A stretch of 22,208 nt of DNA from Desulfobacteraceae bacterium (lineage in GTDB: Bacteria > Desulfobacterota > DSM-4660 > Desulfatiglandales > Desulfatiglandaceae), in NCBI GenBank assembly GCA_020349865.1, contig CP070700.1, positions 3,855,226 to 3,877,433 of the forward strand. The letters run 5' to 3'. Below, one piece after another: positions 5,687-12,757 of this stretch; the first letter of the stretch is position 1; each line of letters starts with the position of its first letter. The translations under genes were made by a program, and so were the position numbers. The notes under the pieces are model-generated. The model was not told the origin of the DNA. It made no database searches and worked only from the letters and a program-made list of their open reading frames with translations.

Positions 5687-7552
5687 TATCTTATTGATTT
5701 AAAATAGTTTTCCTGTAATGTAATTTTCCACTTACTGGCTACAAGCCCAGGAGTTGAAAAGCCCGTTCCTGGAGAGGAGTTGGTTCAGTAAGTTCATAGA
5801 ACGTAGCCCCGGTCGGATCAGACTTGACTCGACAGCGGTTACGGCTACGAGTTGCGAGTTCAGCCAAAAGAGTTTGGAAGCTGTGTATTTCAAAACCGTC
5901 TGATGTAAGGCGAACTGTCTTCTTTCTTTTTACTGAGACAGACGGTTTTGCAGATTTGACAGGATCTCGCGTCTTGCGCCTCTCAGCGAGTTCCTCGTCT
6001 TCGAACAAAAGCGGCGCTAAGGCTTTTCGCATGTGGTACTCCACGTAGTAGGCTAGCATACAAAGAAAGATGTGAGGCCGAACATGATCCTCAGTGCGGT
6101 GGTGAATCGGTCGTACAAGAAGATCAATTCCCTTCATGCACCTGATAGCACTCTCTACCTGTTCAAGCCTCTTATAGCTGCGCACAGTATCCTCCGCCGA
6201 GATACGTTCAGAAGGTTCACTGGTCCGAATCACATAAATCCCGTCTAAATCCGATTCACGACGGATCGATTCCTCCTTGCGAGAAAACGAAAAAGCACCA
6301 TCATCAATCATTATTGTGAAGTGTTTTCCAAACTTGTAATGGTTTATTACCTTTCCCACCTTTTTTCCGATTTCGGCTTTATCAAGTGGCGTCTTGGTTC
6401 GGCGCGCAACTTCCCTGACTATTTTCTCAAGCCCTTTTTCGGTTGCGGCCAGGAGCTTTTCTCTTTTCTGTCGTCGTTCTTCGGCCAATATGGGATTATA
6501 GCAGGCTACTAACCGTTCGTCCGAAAACTCCGGTGAGTGGATCTCAGCAAGATTTTTCTCATCAAAAAGAGACATCTGCAGACCCCCAGCATTGACTAAC
6601 TTTCGGATGGCATGAAATCGCAATGCCGAGATCCAGCCAAGCCCAGGATAATCTTTGATCTTGTCAATCTGCGTTTGAGTAAGCATTCCCCGATCACCAA
6701 CCAGTACAACACGACAAAGACCAAAATGCTTCCGAAGTTTCTCTACCTGATTCGGTACCGTGCTCGGATCGCCTGTATTGCCAGGATAAACTTCCACGGA
6801 CACCGGCCTTCCCGCCTCATCCGTGAGCAAACCGTACACAATAATTAACTTGCCCTTCTTGCGATCCCGGTTATGACCAAAACGGGCCAACGGGCAGGTC
6901 CGTCCCTCATAATAACTGCTGGTTACGTCATAAAGTACTAACGATCCTTCCACAAGATGACGAGCAGCTAACTTTTTCTCGATACGACCCTGCCTCGCCA
7001 GCAGCCAGTCCATCGCGTCATACAGATCGTCCTCATCAGCATCGGACACGTTGAGTTCTTCAGCCAATGTCGTAGTGTGCCAAAACCGTGTTGTCGCCAA
7101 TTTCGAGCAGGGACGGATCAATCGCTCGGCGATCATTGCAACAACCAGATCGCGCTCCCGGCAGCGTTTGGAGTAAATGATTGAATCCAGTCCAAGCCTT
7201 TTAATCGTGCCTAACACTGCTTGCACATGACCATGAGGAACTGTCCGTTCAACTACAAATGCCTGCCTTGCCGAAACCATGGGTTCGCCTCTGAGCAGCA
7301 GTCGTAAGGCTTCAATTTTTTCCTCTGGCCAGTTAGTCAGATTCGCGATGGTGCGTTTACACGTTTTCTTTCCTTCACGCCAACCTTCACGTAGCAGAAT
7401 GGCTGGCCGTGAATTGCGGTTTGGAACTCGCTCGATATACATGGGAACATGTATATCATTCATCATCCACTATGTCAAATATAAAAGCATTAATTACATG
7501 GGAACAATATTAAAACCAGGACCCACATTTTACGTTGAAAATTCAATGAGAT
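5687..7552 (-). mobile_element. IS1634-family insertion sequence (boundaries approximate)
   Basis: The core is the transposase gene 5739-7466. Candidate imperfect terminal inverted repeats are TATCTTATTGATTT at 5687-5700 and AAATTCAATGAGATA at 7538-7552 (reverse complement TATCTCATTGAATTT), differing by one base and one indel. The resulting length, about 1.87 kb, suits the family. The right end would abut the terminator hairpin of the nuclease gene. I found no exact target duplication, so the ends are tentative. An alternative weaker pairing lies slightly inside (near 5700-5724 and 7490-7518). Confidence 0.55.
5739..7466 (-). CDS. IS1634-family transposase (DDE, IS4 superfamily)
   Basis: This 575-residue protein has the usual IS1634 length and opening: PMYIERVPNRNSRPAILLRE followed by KRTIANLTNWPEEKIEAL. 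The DDE catalytic residues fit Asp180 in VLYDVTSSYYEG, Asp258 in VVLVGDRGM and Glu438 in the segment from Tyr431 to Lys445. That last segment has the IS4 spacing Y-x2-x-x3-E-x6-K, with the usual Arg replaced by Leu434. The frame is complete with no stop or shift, so the enzyme may be active. The start is uncertain, as two adjacent ATGs at 7466 and 7463 and another at 7442 all lack a good ribosome site. The element lies downstream of the nuclease gene in the same orientation and interrupts no recognisable gene. Confidence 0.93.
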   Translation of the reverse strand: MMNDIHVPMYIERVPNRNSRPAILLREGWREGKKTCKRTIANLTNWPEEKIEALRLLLRGEPMVSARQAFVVERTVPHGHVQAVLGTIKRLGLDSIIYSKRCRERDLVVAMIAERLIRPCSKLATTRFWHTTTLAEELNVSDADEDDLYDAMDWLLARQGRIEKKLAARHLVEGSLVLYDVTSSYYEGRTCPLARFGHNRDRKKGKLIIVYGLLTDEAGRPVSVEVYPGNTGDPSTVPNQVEKLRKHFGLCRVVLVGDRGMLTQTQIDKIKDYPGLGWISALRFHAIRKLVNAGGLQMSLFDEKNLAEIHSPEFSDERLVACYNPILAEERRQKREKLLAATEKGLEKIVREVARRTKTPLDKAEIGKKVGKVINHYKFGKHFTIMIDDGAFSFSRKEESIRRESDLDGIYVIRTSEPSERISAEDTVRSYKRLEQVESAIRCMKGIDLLVRPIHHRTEDHVRPHIFLCMLAYYVEYHMRKALAPLLFEDEELAERRKTRDPVKSAKPSVSVKRKKTVRLTSDGFEIHSFQTLLAELATRSRNRCRVKSDPTGATFYELTEPTPLQERAFQLLGL

Positions 7553-7581
7553 AAAACCTTTTGAGAGGTGTTTTCAAAGGG
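7551..7581 (-). terminator. Probable intrinsic terminator of the nuclease gene
   Basis: On the minus strand CCCTTTGA and TCAAAAGG pair (7 of 8) around a 9-base loop and are followed by TTTTAT. It lies about 98 bp past the nuclease stop codon and directly before the insertion sequence, whose transcript it would shield. Confidence 0.5.
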
Positions 7582-7678
7582 AACTTAAGGTTAAACAACC
7601 TCCATATAGGGGTAAAGATCGTACATGGCTGTGCCAATCCCTGTGTATAGTGATAGCAGGTGGACGGTAAGTTCTATC

Positions 7679-8299
7679 TTAAGGTCGGCATCGCTTACAC
7701 GGACTGAATCCTGCCCAAAAGGCATTATAACGGGATTGAAACCGCACAACATTTCTTCGAGATATTTTCCTGCCAAAATGGCAGCCTGGTCTGTGGAACC
7801 GATAAGAACTCTTATTTCCCAAATAATATTTTTCTTCCTTCTTGGGAGATCTTCTCCAGATCCCAAGCATCTCTTTCATTGCTTTTCGCTGGCAATCCAG
7901 CAAAAGGGTTTTGTACTTTACATTGAGGCTGTGGAGCATGACATGGGCCAGACCTTTTCTGAGTAAGACCGCATTTACCATGTCCCCATTTTCTAAGAAT
8001 ACATAAGCCAGGCGCCGTCCATACCGATCTCTTTTTTCTTGATCATATTCCAGCTTCACTCGAGAGTCTTTGACCAGTTTGACGTTGAAATTCCTGGCAG
8101 CACGGGCCATGAACTCGCTTTTTCCGCCTTTATGATCGATTTCAGGAGCGTCGATCCCCAGGTATCGCACCTTATCTCCCCCATCGAGAAGAATGGTATC
8201 CCCATCATAGACGAAATCAACCGAACGGTACTCGGAAGGCGCCATAGAAAGGCATAAGCAAGCCAGGGTAATAAGAAGAACGAGTTCGTTAAGTTTCAT
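7679..8299 (-). CDS. Secreted thermonuclease (SNase) with C-terminal Ada-like zinc-binding module
   Basis: This 206-residue protein has an N-terminal signal peptide or anchor (residues 1-20), a staphylococcal-nuclease domain (about 25-150) and a C-terminal Ada-type metal-binding module (about 158-204). Catalytic equivalents of S. aureus nuclease are present: DGDT with Asp34, VRYLGIDAPE with Arg45, Asp50 and Glu53, and RYGRRLAYVF with Arg95. The final module reads YLGNKSSYRFHRPGC and ends SPCKRC, giving probable zinc ligands His169, Cys173, Cys201 and Cys204. The enzyme should cleave DNA or RNA outside the cytoplasm in a calcium-dependent manner, as known for the family. SNase-Ada fusions are found in many bacteria. 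It is divergent from the small HTH gene at 8511. The ribosome site is weak. Confidence 0.9.
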   Translation of the reverse strand: MKLNELVLLITLACLCLSMAPSEYRSVDFVYDGDTILLDGGDKVRYLGIDAPEIDHKGGKSEFMARAARNFNVKLVKDSRVKLEYDQEKRDRYGRRLAYVFLENGDMVNAVLLRKGLAHVMLHSLNVKYKTLLLDCQRKAMKEMLGIWRRSPKKEEKYYLGNKSSYRFHRPGCHFGRKISRRNVVRFQSRYNAFWAGFSPCKRCRP

Positions 8300-8376
8300 A
8301 ATAGGCTCTTATTCTTAATTTTTCAGAATTGAACTTGGAAAAGTACAATACAAACCAAATATAAAAAGTTAAGGTG

Positions 8377-8432
8377 TTTTTATTGACTATTAACAGTTTT
8401 TTATTGACTTTAAAGCTTTCCGGTATTAATAT
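8377..8432 (+). promoter_or_regulatory. Putative promoter of the excisionase-like gene with duplicated TTTTTATTGACT
   Basis: TTGACT at 8404-8409, a 17-bp spacer and TAATAT at 8427-8432 form a plausible sigma-70 promoter (5/6 and 4/6). The 12-mer TTTTTATTGACT occurs at 8377-8388 and again at 8398-8409, exactly 21 bp apart, or two helical turns. The duplication may be a binding site for a regulator, possibly the HTH protein itself. Confidence 0.4.
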
Positions 8433-8510
8433 TAAATACAGTCACCAACCTGATATATACAAGCACATTAAGAAATCTATTGTGTAAATTTTAATACTGA
8501 GGAGTATATT

Positions 8511-8681
8511 ATGCCAGAGATTATGACAACAAAAGAACTTGCAAAATATCTCAAGTTGCACGAAATCACCATTTGCAAGTATGCCGGAGAAGGCAAAATC
8601 CCCGCGATTCGTATTGGAAGGGTATGGCGATTCGACAAAGAAGCAATTGACAAATGGATAGCCGGGGGGCAAAAAAAGTAA
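8511..8681 (+). CDS. Small excisionase-family (MerR-like) helix-turn-helix protein
   Basis: This 56-residue frame begins MPEIMTTKELAKYLKLHEIT and continues with CKYAGEGKIPAIRIGRVWRF and DKEAIDKWIAG, the complete signature of the HTH_17/excisionase DNA-binding fold: a helix-turn-helix followed by the IPAxRIGRxWRF wing. GAGGAG lies eight bases before the ATG, and the length is typical. Such proteins bind DNA as regulators or recombination directionality factors. No integrase or phage gene is nearby, so a transcriptional role or a leftover from a lost element are both possible. A short frame follows 3 bp after its stop and may be cotranscribed. Confidence 0.88.
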   Translation: MPEIMTTKELAKYLKLHEITICKYAGEGKIPAIRIGRVWRFDKEAIDKWIAGGQKK

Positions 8682-8684
8682 CCC

Positions 8685-8843
8685 ATGAGCGCCTTTGAAA
8701 GTGAACATGATGCCAATGTTGACCTTGGCGACATAACAATTGATATATTAACGCTCAACAAAGAGGAGAAGCAGCTGATAAAGGAGCTTCTCCTCATGAC
8801 CCTCAACTCAGAAAGGGTCTATTATTGTCAACCGACGTGGTGA
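8685..8843 (+). CDS. Possible small acidic protein downstream of the HTH gene
   Basis: A 52-codon frame begins 3 bp after the HTH gene's stop: MSAFESEHDANVDLGDITID, then ILTLNKEEKQLIKELLLMTL. It is acidic and helical in its second half and resembles no family I know. Its only ribosome-like sequence (GGGGGG) is somewhat far upstream. The close spacing suggests a second gene of a small operon, perhaps a partner of the HTH protein. It could equally be a remnant or chance. Confidence 0.4.
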   Translation: MSAFESEHDANVDLGDITIDILTLNKEEKQLIKELLLMTLNSERVYYCQPTW

Positions 8844-8975
8844 GAAGTCAATCCAGACAGGTGAGAATCTCCTCAAGACAATGGGCAGCCCCTGACAACA
8901 TCTTTACTGCGGGACCTAATACTCTCAAGCGAGACCTACCCTTCTAAAATCAAAAGATAAACATAGAGATCTTTG

Positions 8976-9005
8976 AAAAACGCCTCTTTTTCCCCTGCCA
9001 AGCGT
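8976..9005 (-). terminator. Possible intrinsic terminator after the muramidase gene
   Basis: On the minus strand ACGCTT and AGGCGT pair around a 14-base loop and run into TTTT, beginning 11 bp after the stop codon at 9016. The stem is short and includes a G:T pair, so this is tentative. Confidence 0.35.
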
Positions 9006-9015
9006 CTTGAGTTAT

Positions 9016-10191
9016 TTATGAATAAAGAAGGTAGGGCTTTCTCCACCGGGAGAAGGATTTGAGGTCTGCGGCCCAGGTTTGGCTTATTTTTGAAAGGGGG
9101 ACATCTGATTCAAGGTCCTTGCGCAGCGATGTGTCTCCCAAGATCAAATCGATGGGCCTTTTTTCATGTTCATACTCATAAGGTGGTTCTTTCCATTCAA
9201 AGTCCTTCCTGTGGATTTTCATCACCGCTTTCAGCAAGGCAATTGAAGTATAATAAGGCCGGTAGATATGGGGATCCATTATATGTAACATGAATCCCTT
9301 GCAGAGTTCCCCTTTCCATTTCTGGAAAGTGGGGCGAAATGAATATTCCTGAAATGAACACCCCTGCATCGCCTCCGATTCCAGCGCCCTTTTCATGGAT
9401 TTTGTATCGAGGTAAGGAGCACCGAAAACTTCAAATGGCCTACAGGTCCCCCTGCCTTCAGAGAGGTTTGTTCCCTCCAAGATTACCTGCCCTGGGTATA
9501 CGTATGCTGTTTCCAGAAGTGGCATATTAGGAGATGGCATAATCCATTTCAGTCCTGTTTCATTCCATAACATCTCTCGACGCCACCCCTTCATGGGTAT
9601 TACTTTAAGATCGCAGCCAAGACCGAATACCTCGTTAAAGATTTCGGCCATTTCTCCCATTGTCAATCCGTGACGCATGGGAAAGCTGTAAGGTCCCACA
9701 AAAGAAAAAAGTTCCGGCTGCAGGAGGTTTCCCTCCAACACCTCGCCACCAAGGGGGTTAGGCCGGTCCAGCACAATGACCCTCTTGCCAGCCCTTGCTG
9801 CCGCCCTGAGGCAATTCAGCATTGTGGAAGCAAACGTATAAACCCTGGTTCCCACATCCTGGAGATCAATGATCAAGATGTCCACCATCTCGAGCATGTA
9901 AGGGAGAGGTTCTCTTTTGTCAGCATAAAGGCTAAAGACCGGTATCTTCAATTCATTATCGTGTGAATGGTCGGTTTCAACCATATTGTCCTGGTCTTCG
10001 CCACCATAGCCATGCTGAGGTCCGAAAAGGGCTTTCAACTGACCAGGGAGCAGATTAGCTATTATTTCTTTTGCCCTGTTGAGCCTGCTGTCCAGGGAGG
10101 CCTGGTTGGCAAGGAGACCAAGTCTACACCCGTTAAACTGTTTCCAGTGTCCTTCCCTGACAAGATCAAGACCTGTTTGAACGTGTTGCAT
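9016..10191 (-). CDS. namZ: DUF1343 / NamZ-family exo-beta-N-acetylmuramidase
   Basis: The 391-residue product matches the DUF1343 (YbbC/NamZ) family over its whole length. Recognisable blocks are RLGLLANQASLD near residues 23-34, ALFGPQHGYGG (54-64), ILIIDLQDVGTRVYTF (105-120), VIVLDRPNPLGG, GPYSFPMRHGLTMGEMA, WIMPSPNMP and EGTNLSEGRGTCRPFEVFGAPY. Characterised members remove terminal N-acetylmuramic acid from peptidoglycan fragments, which points to cell-wall recycling. Many homologues are exported, but this one has no signal peptide at the chosen start. An AGAAGG sequence lies 15 bases upstream of the ATG, with a tiny ATG-CAC-TGA frame between. No other recycling gene (murQ, nagZ, amgK) is adjacent. 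Confidence 0.92.
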   Translation of the reverse strand: MQHVQTGLDLVREGHWKQFNGCRLGLLANQASLDSRLNRAKEIIANLLPGQLKALFGPQHGYGGEDQDNMVETDHSHDNELKIPVFSLYADKREPLPYMLEMVDILIIDLQDVGTRVYTFASTMLNCLRAAARAGKRVIVLDRPNPLGGEVLEGNLLQPELFSFVGPYSFPMRHGLTMGEMAEIFNEVFGLGCDLKVIPMKGWRREMLWNETGLKWIMPSPNMPLLETAYVYPGQVILEGTNLSEGRGTCRPFEVFGAPYLDTKSMKRALESEAMQGCSFQEYSFRPTFQKWKGELCKGFMLHIMDPHIYRPYYTSIALLKAVMKIHRKDFEWKEPPYEYEHEKRPIDLILGDTSLRKDLESDVPLSKISQTWAADLKSFSRWRKPYLLYS

Positions 10192-10451
10192 TTTTCAGTG
10201 CATTGTCCTTCTGAAGATCATTTTTTTGTAAAGAGCTAAAGGGTAATCTTATTTAATTTGCGCTGCCTTTTCAAGTATCTCACGTTTATTATCTTTGGTG
10301 CCTTCGTGCCTTCGTGGCAAGATACCCAAATGATTGCCCAGCTTAGTGACAGATTATACTTGCAATGATGGTAATTCACTGTGTAAAAATTGAGAACGTA
10401 ATACAGAGTGCCAACACAGACCATGCGCATATTATTATGGCCGCAACATTT
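10192..10451. other. Intergenic region before the MITE-like element
   Basis: This stretch has no supported gene. It contains the period-9 repeat described separately. A frame at 10236-10586 on the minus strand crosses both repeats and has no coding character. Confidence 0.5.
10293..10320. repeat. Period-9 CACGAAGG-type repeat
   Basis: On the minus strand the sequence reads GCCACGAAGGCACGAAGGCA and then CCAAAG, about three imperfect copies of a 9-bp CACGAAGGC unit. Similar CCACGAAGACACGAAG sequences are scattered through many bacterial genomes, usually intergenic and of unknown function (recollection, not checked here). Confidence 0.55.
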
Positions 10452-10629
10452 AACCCAGATTGTGCAGTAGAATCCGTAGCGAGGCGCAGAAAACCATAGC
10501 GAAACGGGCAGTTGGAGCGATTTTGTGACGGAGGCATATTCATAACTATGTCGAGGAGCAAAATCGGGAAACAAGCGTTGCAGCAAGGATTTTCAAGTCG
10601 CAGTAGGAGACTACTGCAAAATCTGGGTT
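10452..10629. repeat. 178-bp MITE-like element with 19-bp terminal inverted repeats
   Basis: AACCCAGATTGTGCAGTAG at 10452-10470 is the inverted complement of CTACTGCAAAATCTGGGTT at 10611-10629, matching at 18 of 19 positions. The interior is noncoding, with a nested 7-bp hairpin at the right end (GCAGTAG-gaga-CTACTGC, 10600-10617) and an internal inverted pair CGATTTTG (10518) and CAAAATCG (10559). This is the form of a non-autonomous miniature transposable element or large palindromic repeat. Its right end lies 18 bp before the ATG of the hydratase-fold gene, just upstream of its ribosome site, so it may affect that operon's leader. The IS1634 ends in this window do not match, so the transposase that moved it is unknown. 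Confidence 0.75.
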
Positions 10630-10647
10630 TAATAAAGGAGGTTACAA

Positions 10648-11424
10648 ATGGGTTACAATACGGTGATTGTGGATCAGGAAAATCACGTGGGAACCATCAC
10701 CCTGAATCGTCCCGAGCAGCTAAACACATTTAGCTCTGAAATGGCCAGGGAATTGAACCAGGCCCTTATTCAACTGGATAATGACAAGGAAGTCCGGGTT
10801 GTTGTGGTAAAAGGGGCTGGTAAGGCTTTCTCCACTGGTATCGATGTGGCAGAATTTTTTAGGAAATCCCTGAGACAATATAGGGAATGGGTGGGGTTGA
10901 TGGAGCAAATGAATCATGTTATTGCCTATATGAAGAAACCGGTTATCGCCTCTGCTCATGGTTATGCCGTGGCAAATGGTGCAGGGCTCATTGCGGCCTG
11001 TGACCTGGCCATTATCGCAGAAGGCACTAAAATCGGCACTACGGCAATTAATGTTGGCCTCTTCTGCATGGGTCCTGCAGTTCCCTTATCGAGATCCCTT
11101 GGCAGAAAGCGCTGCCTTGAAATGCTCTTAACCGGGGACATGATAGAGGCCGAGGATGCGGAACGGTGGGGTCTTGTGAACAAGGTGGTGCCTGCAGATC
11201 AACTGGAGGAAGCGACAAAGGCTCTTGCCAACAAGCTGGCTGAAAAAAGCCCCTTGGCTCTACAAATGGGGAAGCAGGCGTTTTACGGCATGTCGGACAT
11301 GGAATTTAAAAAGGCGCTCGAATACTCTAATGAAACCTTTGCGGCTCTTTGTGTGACCGATGATGCACAGGAAGGGGTAGATGCCTTCCTGAAAAAGCGG
11401 AAACCGGTCTGGAAAGAAAAATAG
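10648..11424 (+). CDS. Enoyl-CoA hydratase/isomerase-fold protein lacking both catalytic glutamates (ECHDC3-like)
   Basis: The 258-residue product is a full crotonase-fold protein starting at an ATG with AAAGGAGG upstream. Oxyanion-hole segments are present: GKAFSTGIDVAEF (59-70) and YAVANGAGL (106-114). By alignment to rat enoyl-CoA hydratase, its two catalytic glutamates correspond to Gly113 and Ala133 here, so ordinary hydration of enoyl-CoA is unlikely. The segment INVGLFCMGPAVPLSR resembles the ECHDC3-type branch, which shares this loss. The substrate is probably still an acyl-CoA thioester, but the reaction is unknown. It is the first gene of an operon, with the RND adaptor start only 10 bp (or 28 bp) after its stop. 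This link to an efflux pump suggests a shared lipid- or acyl-related process, by inference. Confidence 0.9.
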   Translation: MGYNTVIVDQENHVGTITLNRPEQLNTFSSEMARELNQALIQLDNDKEVRVVVVKGAGKAFSTGIDVAEFFRKSLRQYREWVGLMEQMNHVIAYMKKPVIASAHGYAVANGAGLIAACDLAIIAEGTKIGTTAINVGLFCMGPAVPLSRSLGRKRCLEMLLTGDMIEAEDAERWGLVNKVVPADQLEEATKALANKLAEKSPLALQMGKQAFYGMSDMEFKKALEYSNETFAALCVTDDAQEGVDAFLKKRKPVWKEK

Positions 11425-11434
11425 GTCCATCTCA

Positions 11435-12757
11435 GTGGTTGAACCCACAGATATGAAAACCAATAGGATATTGATAAAGGGTTTTAGGATAGCTCTGGTC
11501 TTGATCATTTCCGGGGCCATTGCAGGGGTTTTGATCAAGCTCCGGCCACACCCCACACGTCAGAATGTAGTGCGGTCTGCGACCCTTGTTGAGGTTATAA
11601 GAGCCCACAGGACCTCTCAAAATATGGTAATTCGGGCCTATGGAACAGTACGTTCCGGAGAAAACTTGAGTCTTACGGCGGAAGTGCGTGGAAAGATAGT
11701 GGAAATGGCCCCTGACTTTGAAGAAGGGATCTATTTTCCCAAAGGAACATTTCTAATGCGCATTGACCCGCGTAGTTACCGCCTCACCGTTGACCGCCTC
11801 CGCTCGGAAATAATGCGTCTTGATGCCGAGGTGGCCAGGATTTCACAAGAGAGGAAAAACCTTCAGGCCTCCCTTTCACTCGCTGAAGAGGACCTTCGCC
11901 TTTCCAAGGCAGAATACGACAGAAACCTGTCTCTCGCAAAGCGGAAAGTAGTCTCTCAAAACCTGTTGGATCAAACTCACCAAAGATGGCTTGTAAGCAG
12001 TCTAAAGGCACAAGAAGTTGAGAATTCTTTGGCGCTTATTAAACCGCGTATTAACCTCCTTAAGGCCCAGCGCCGGTCTGCGCTGGTACAAATGAAAGAG
12101 GCCCAACTGGATCTAGAGCGGACCGAAATACGCGCGCCCTTTGACGGCCGAATGGCAGAAAAACAGGCAGAAACAGGCCAATATGTAACCGCTGGGACGA
12201 GATTGGCCCATTTGTATAACGTGGGTATTATGGAGGTAGAGGTCCGCATTCCGTCCAGAGATATTGTTTGGCTCCATCTCAATTCAGGAGGATCAGTTAA
12301 TCCGAAAAGTAATTCGCCCACAAGGGCACGAATTACCTTTGATGCAGCAGGAAAAAACATCCGTTGGGACGGCTTTGTATCCAGAATCAAGGGGCAGATG
12401 GAAGAAAAGACCCGCACCCTGCCGGTCGTGATACAGGTACAAAATGGGCACCCCGGCACTGGTCATCCACTTATGCCGGGTATGTTTGTCATGGTTGAAA
12501 TCGTGGGAAAACAGGTGGAGGATATTTTCCTCCTTCCCCGGGAAACGGTGCACGAAAACAACAGCGTATATGTGGTGGAAGATGGCAAAGTACACATCAA
12601 ATCTGTCAAGGTTTTGAGGCGTGTGGACAATCAGTTGTACATCAATGAGGGTATTAAAGAAGGGGATCAGATCATAACACGCTTTCCTGGTGTGGCTACT
12701 GAGGGAATGAAAGTCCGTGTAAGATCAAGGCACGATCAAAATGGGGCGTTTAGATGA
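11435..12757 (+). CDS. RND efflux periplasmic adaptor (membrane fusion protein, HlyD/AcrA family)
   Basis: The 440-residue product has an N-terminal membrane anchor (about residues 17-36) followed by the standard adaptor layout: half-lipoyl (GTVRSGENLSLTAEVRGKIVEM), a long alpha-hairpin (about 110-215, rich in Lys, Arg, Leu and Glu), the second half-lipoyl (TEIRAPFDGRMAEKQAETGQYV), a beta-barrel and a membrane-proximal domain (PLMPGMFVMVEI, then VYVVEDGKVHIKSVKVL). It links the inner-membrane pump to an outer-membrane channel. The start could be GTG at 11435 or ATG at 11453; the latter gives a more usual signal sequence (MKTNRILIKGFRIALVLIIS). It overlaps the permease by 4 bp (ATGA), so the two are translationally coupled. 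No TolC-like gene is in the window. Confidence 0.92.
   Translation: MVEPTDMKTNRILIKGFRIALVLIISGAIAGVLIKLRPHPTRQNVVRSATLVEVIRAHRTSQNMVIRAYGTVRSGENLSLTAEVRGKIVEMAPDFEEGIYFPKGTFLMRIDPRSYRLTVDRLRSEIMRLDAEVARISQERKNLQASLSLAEEDLRLSKAEYDRNLSLAKRKVVSQNLLDQTHQRWLVSSLKAQEVENSLALIKPRINLLKAQRRSALVQMKEAQLDLERTEIRAPFDGRMAEKQAETGQYVTAGTRLAHLYNVGIMEVEVRIPSRDIVWLHLNSGGSVNPKSNSPTRARITFDAAGKNIRWDGFVSRIKGQMEEKTRTLPVVIQVQNGHPGTGHPLMPGMFVMVEIVGKQVEDIFLLPRETVHENNSVYVVEDGKVHIKSVKVLRRVDNQLYINEGIKEGDQIITRFPGVATEGMKVRVRSRHDQNGAFR

Noticed and set aside
7591..7866. 91-codon minus-strand frame overlapping the nuclease gene
   Set aside because: More than two thirds lies inside the nuclease gene in another frame, and the remainder has no recognisable motif or ribosome site.
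10236..10586. 116-codon minus-strand frame
   Set aside because: It crosses the period-9 repeat and most of the MITE-like element, so it reflects repeat DNA and not a gene.
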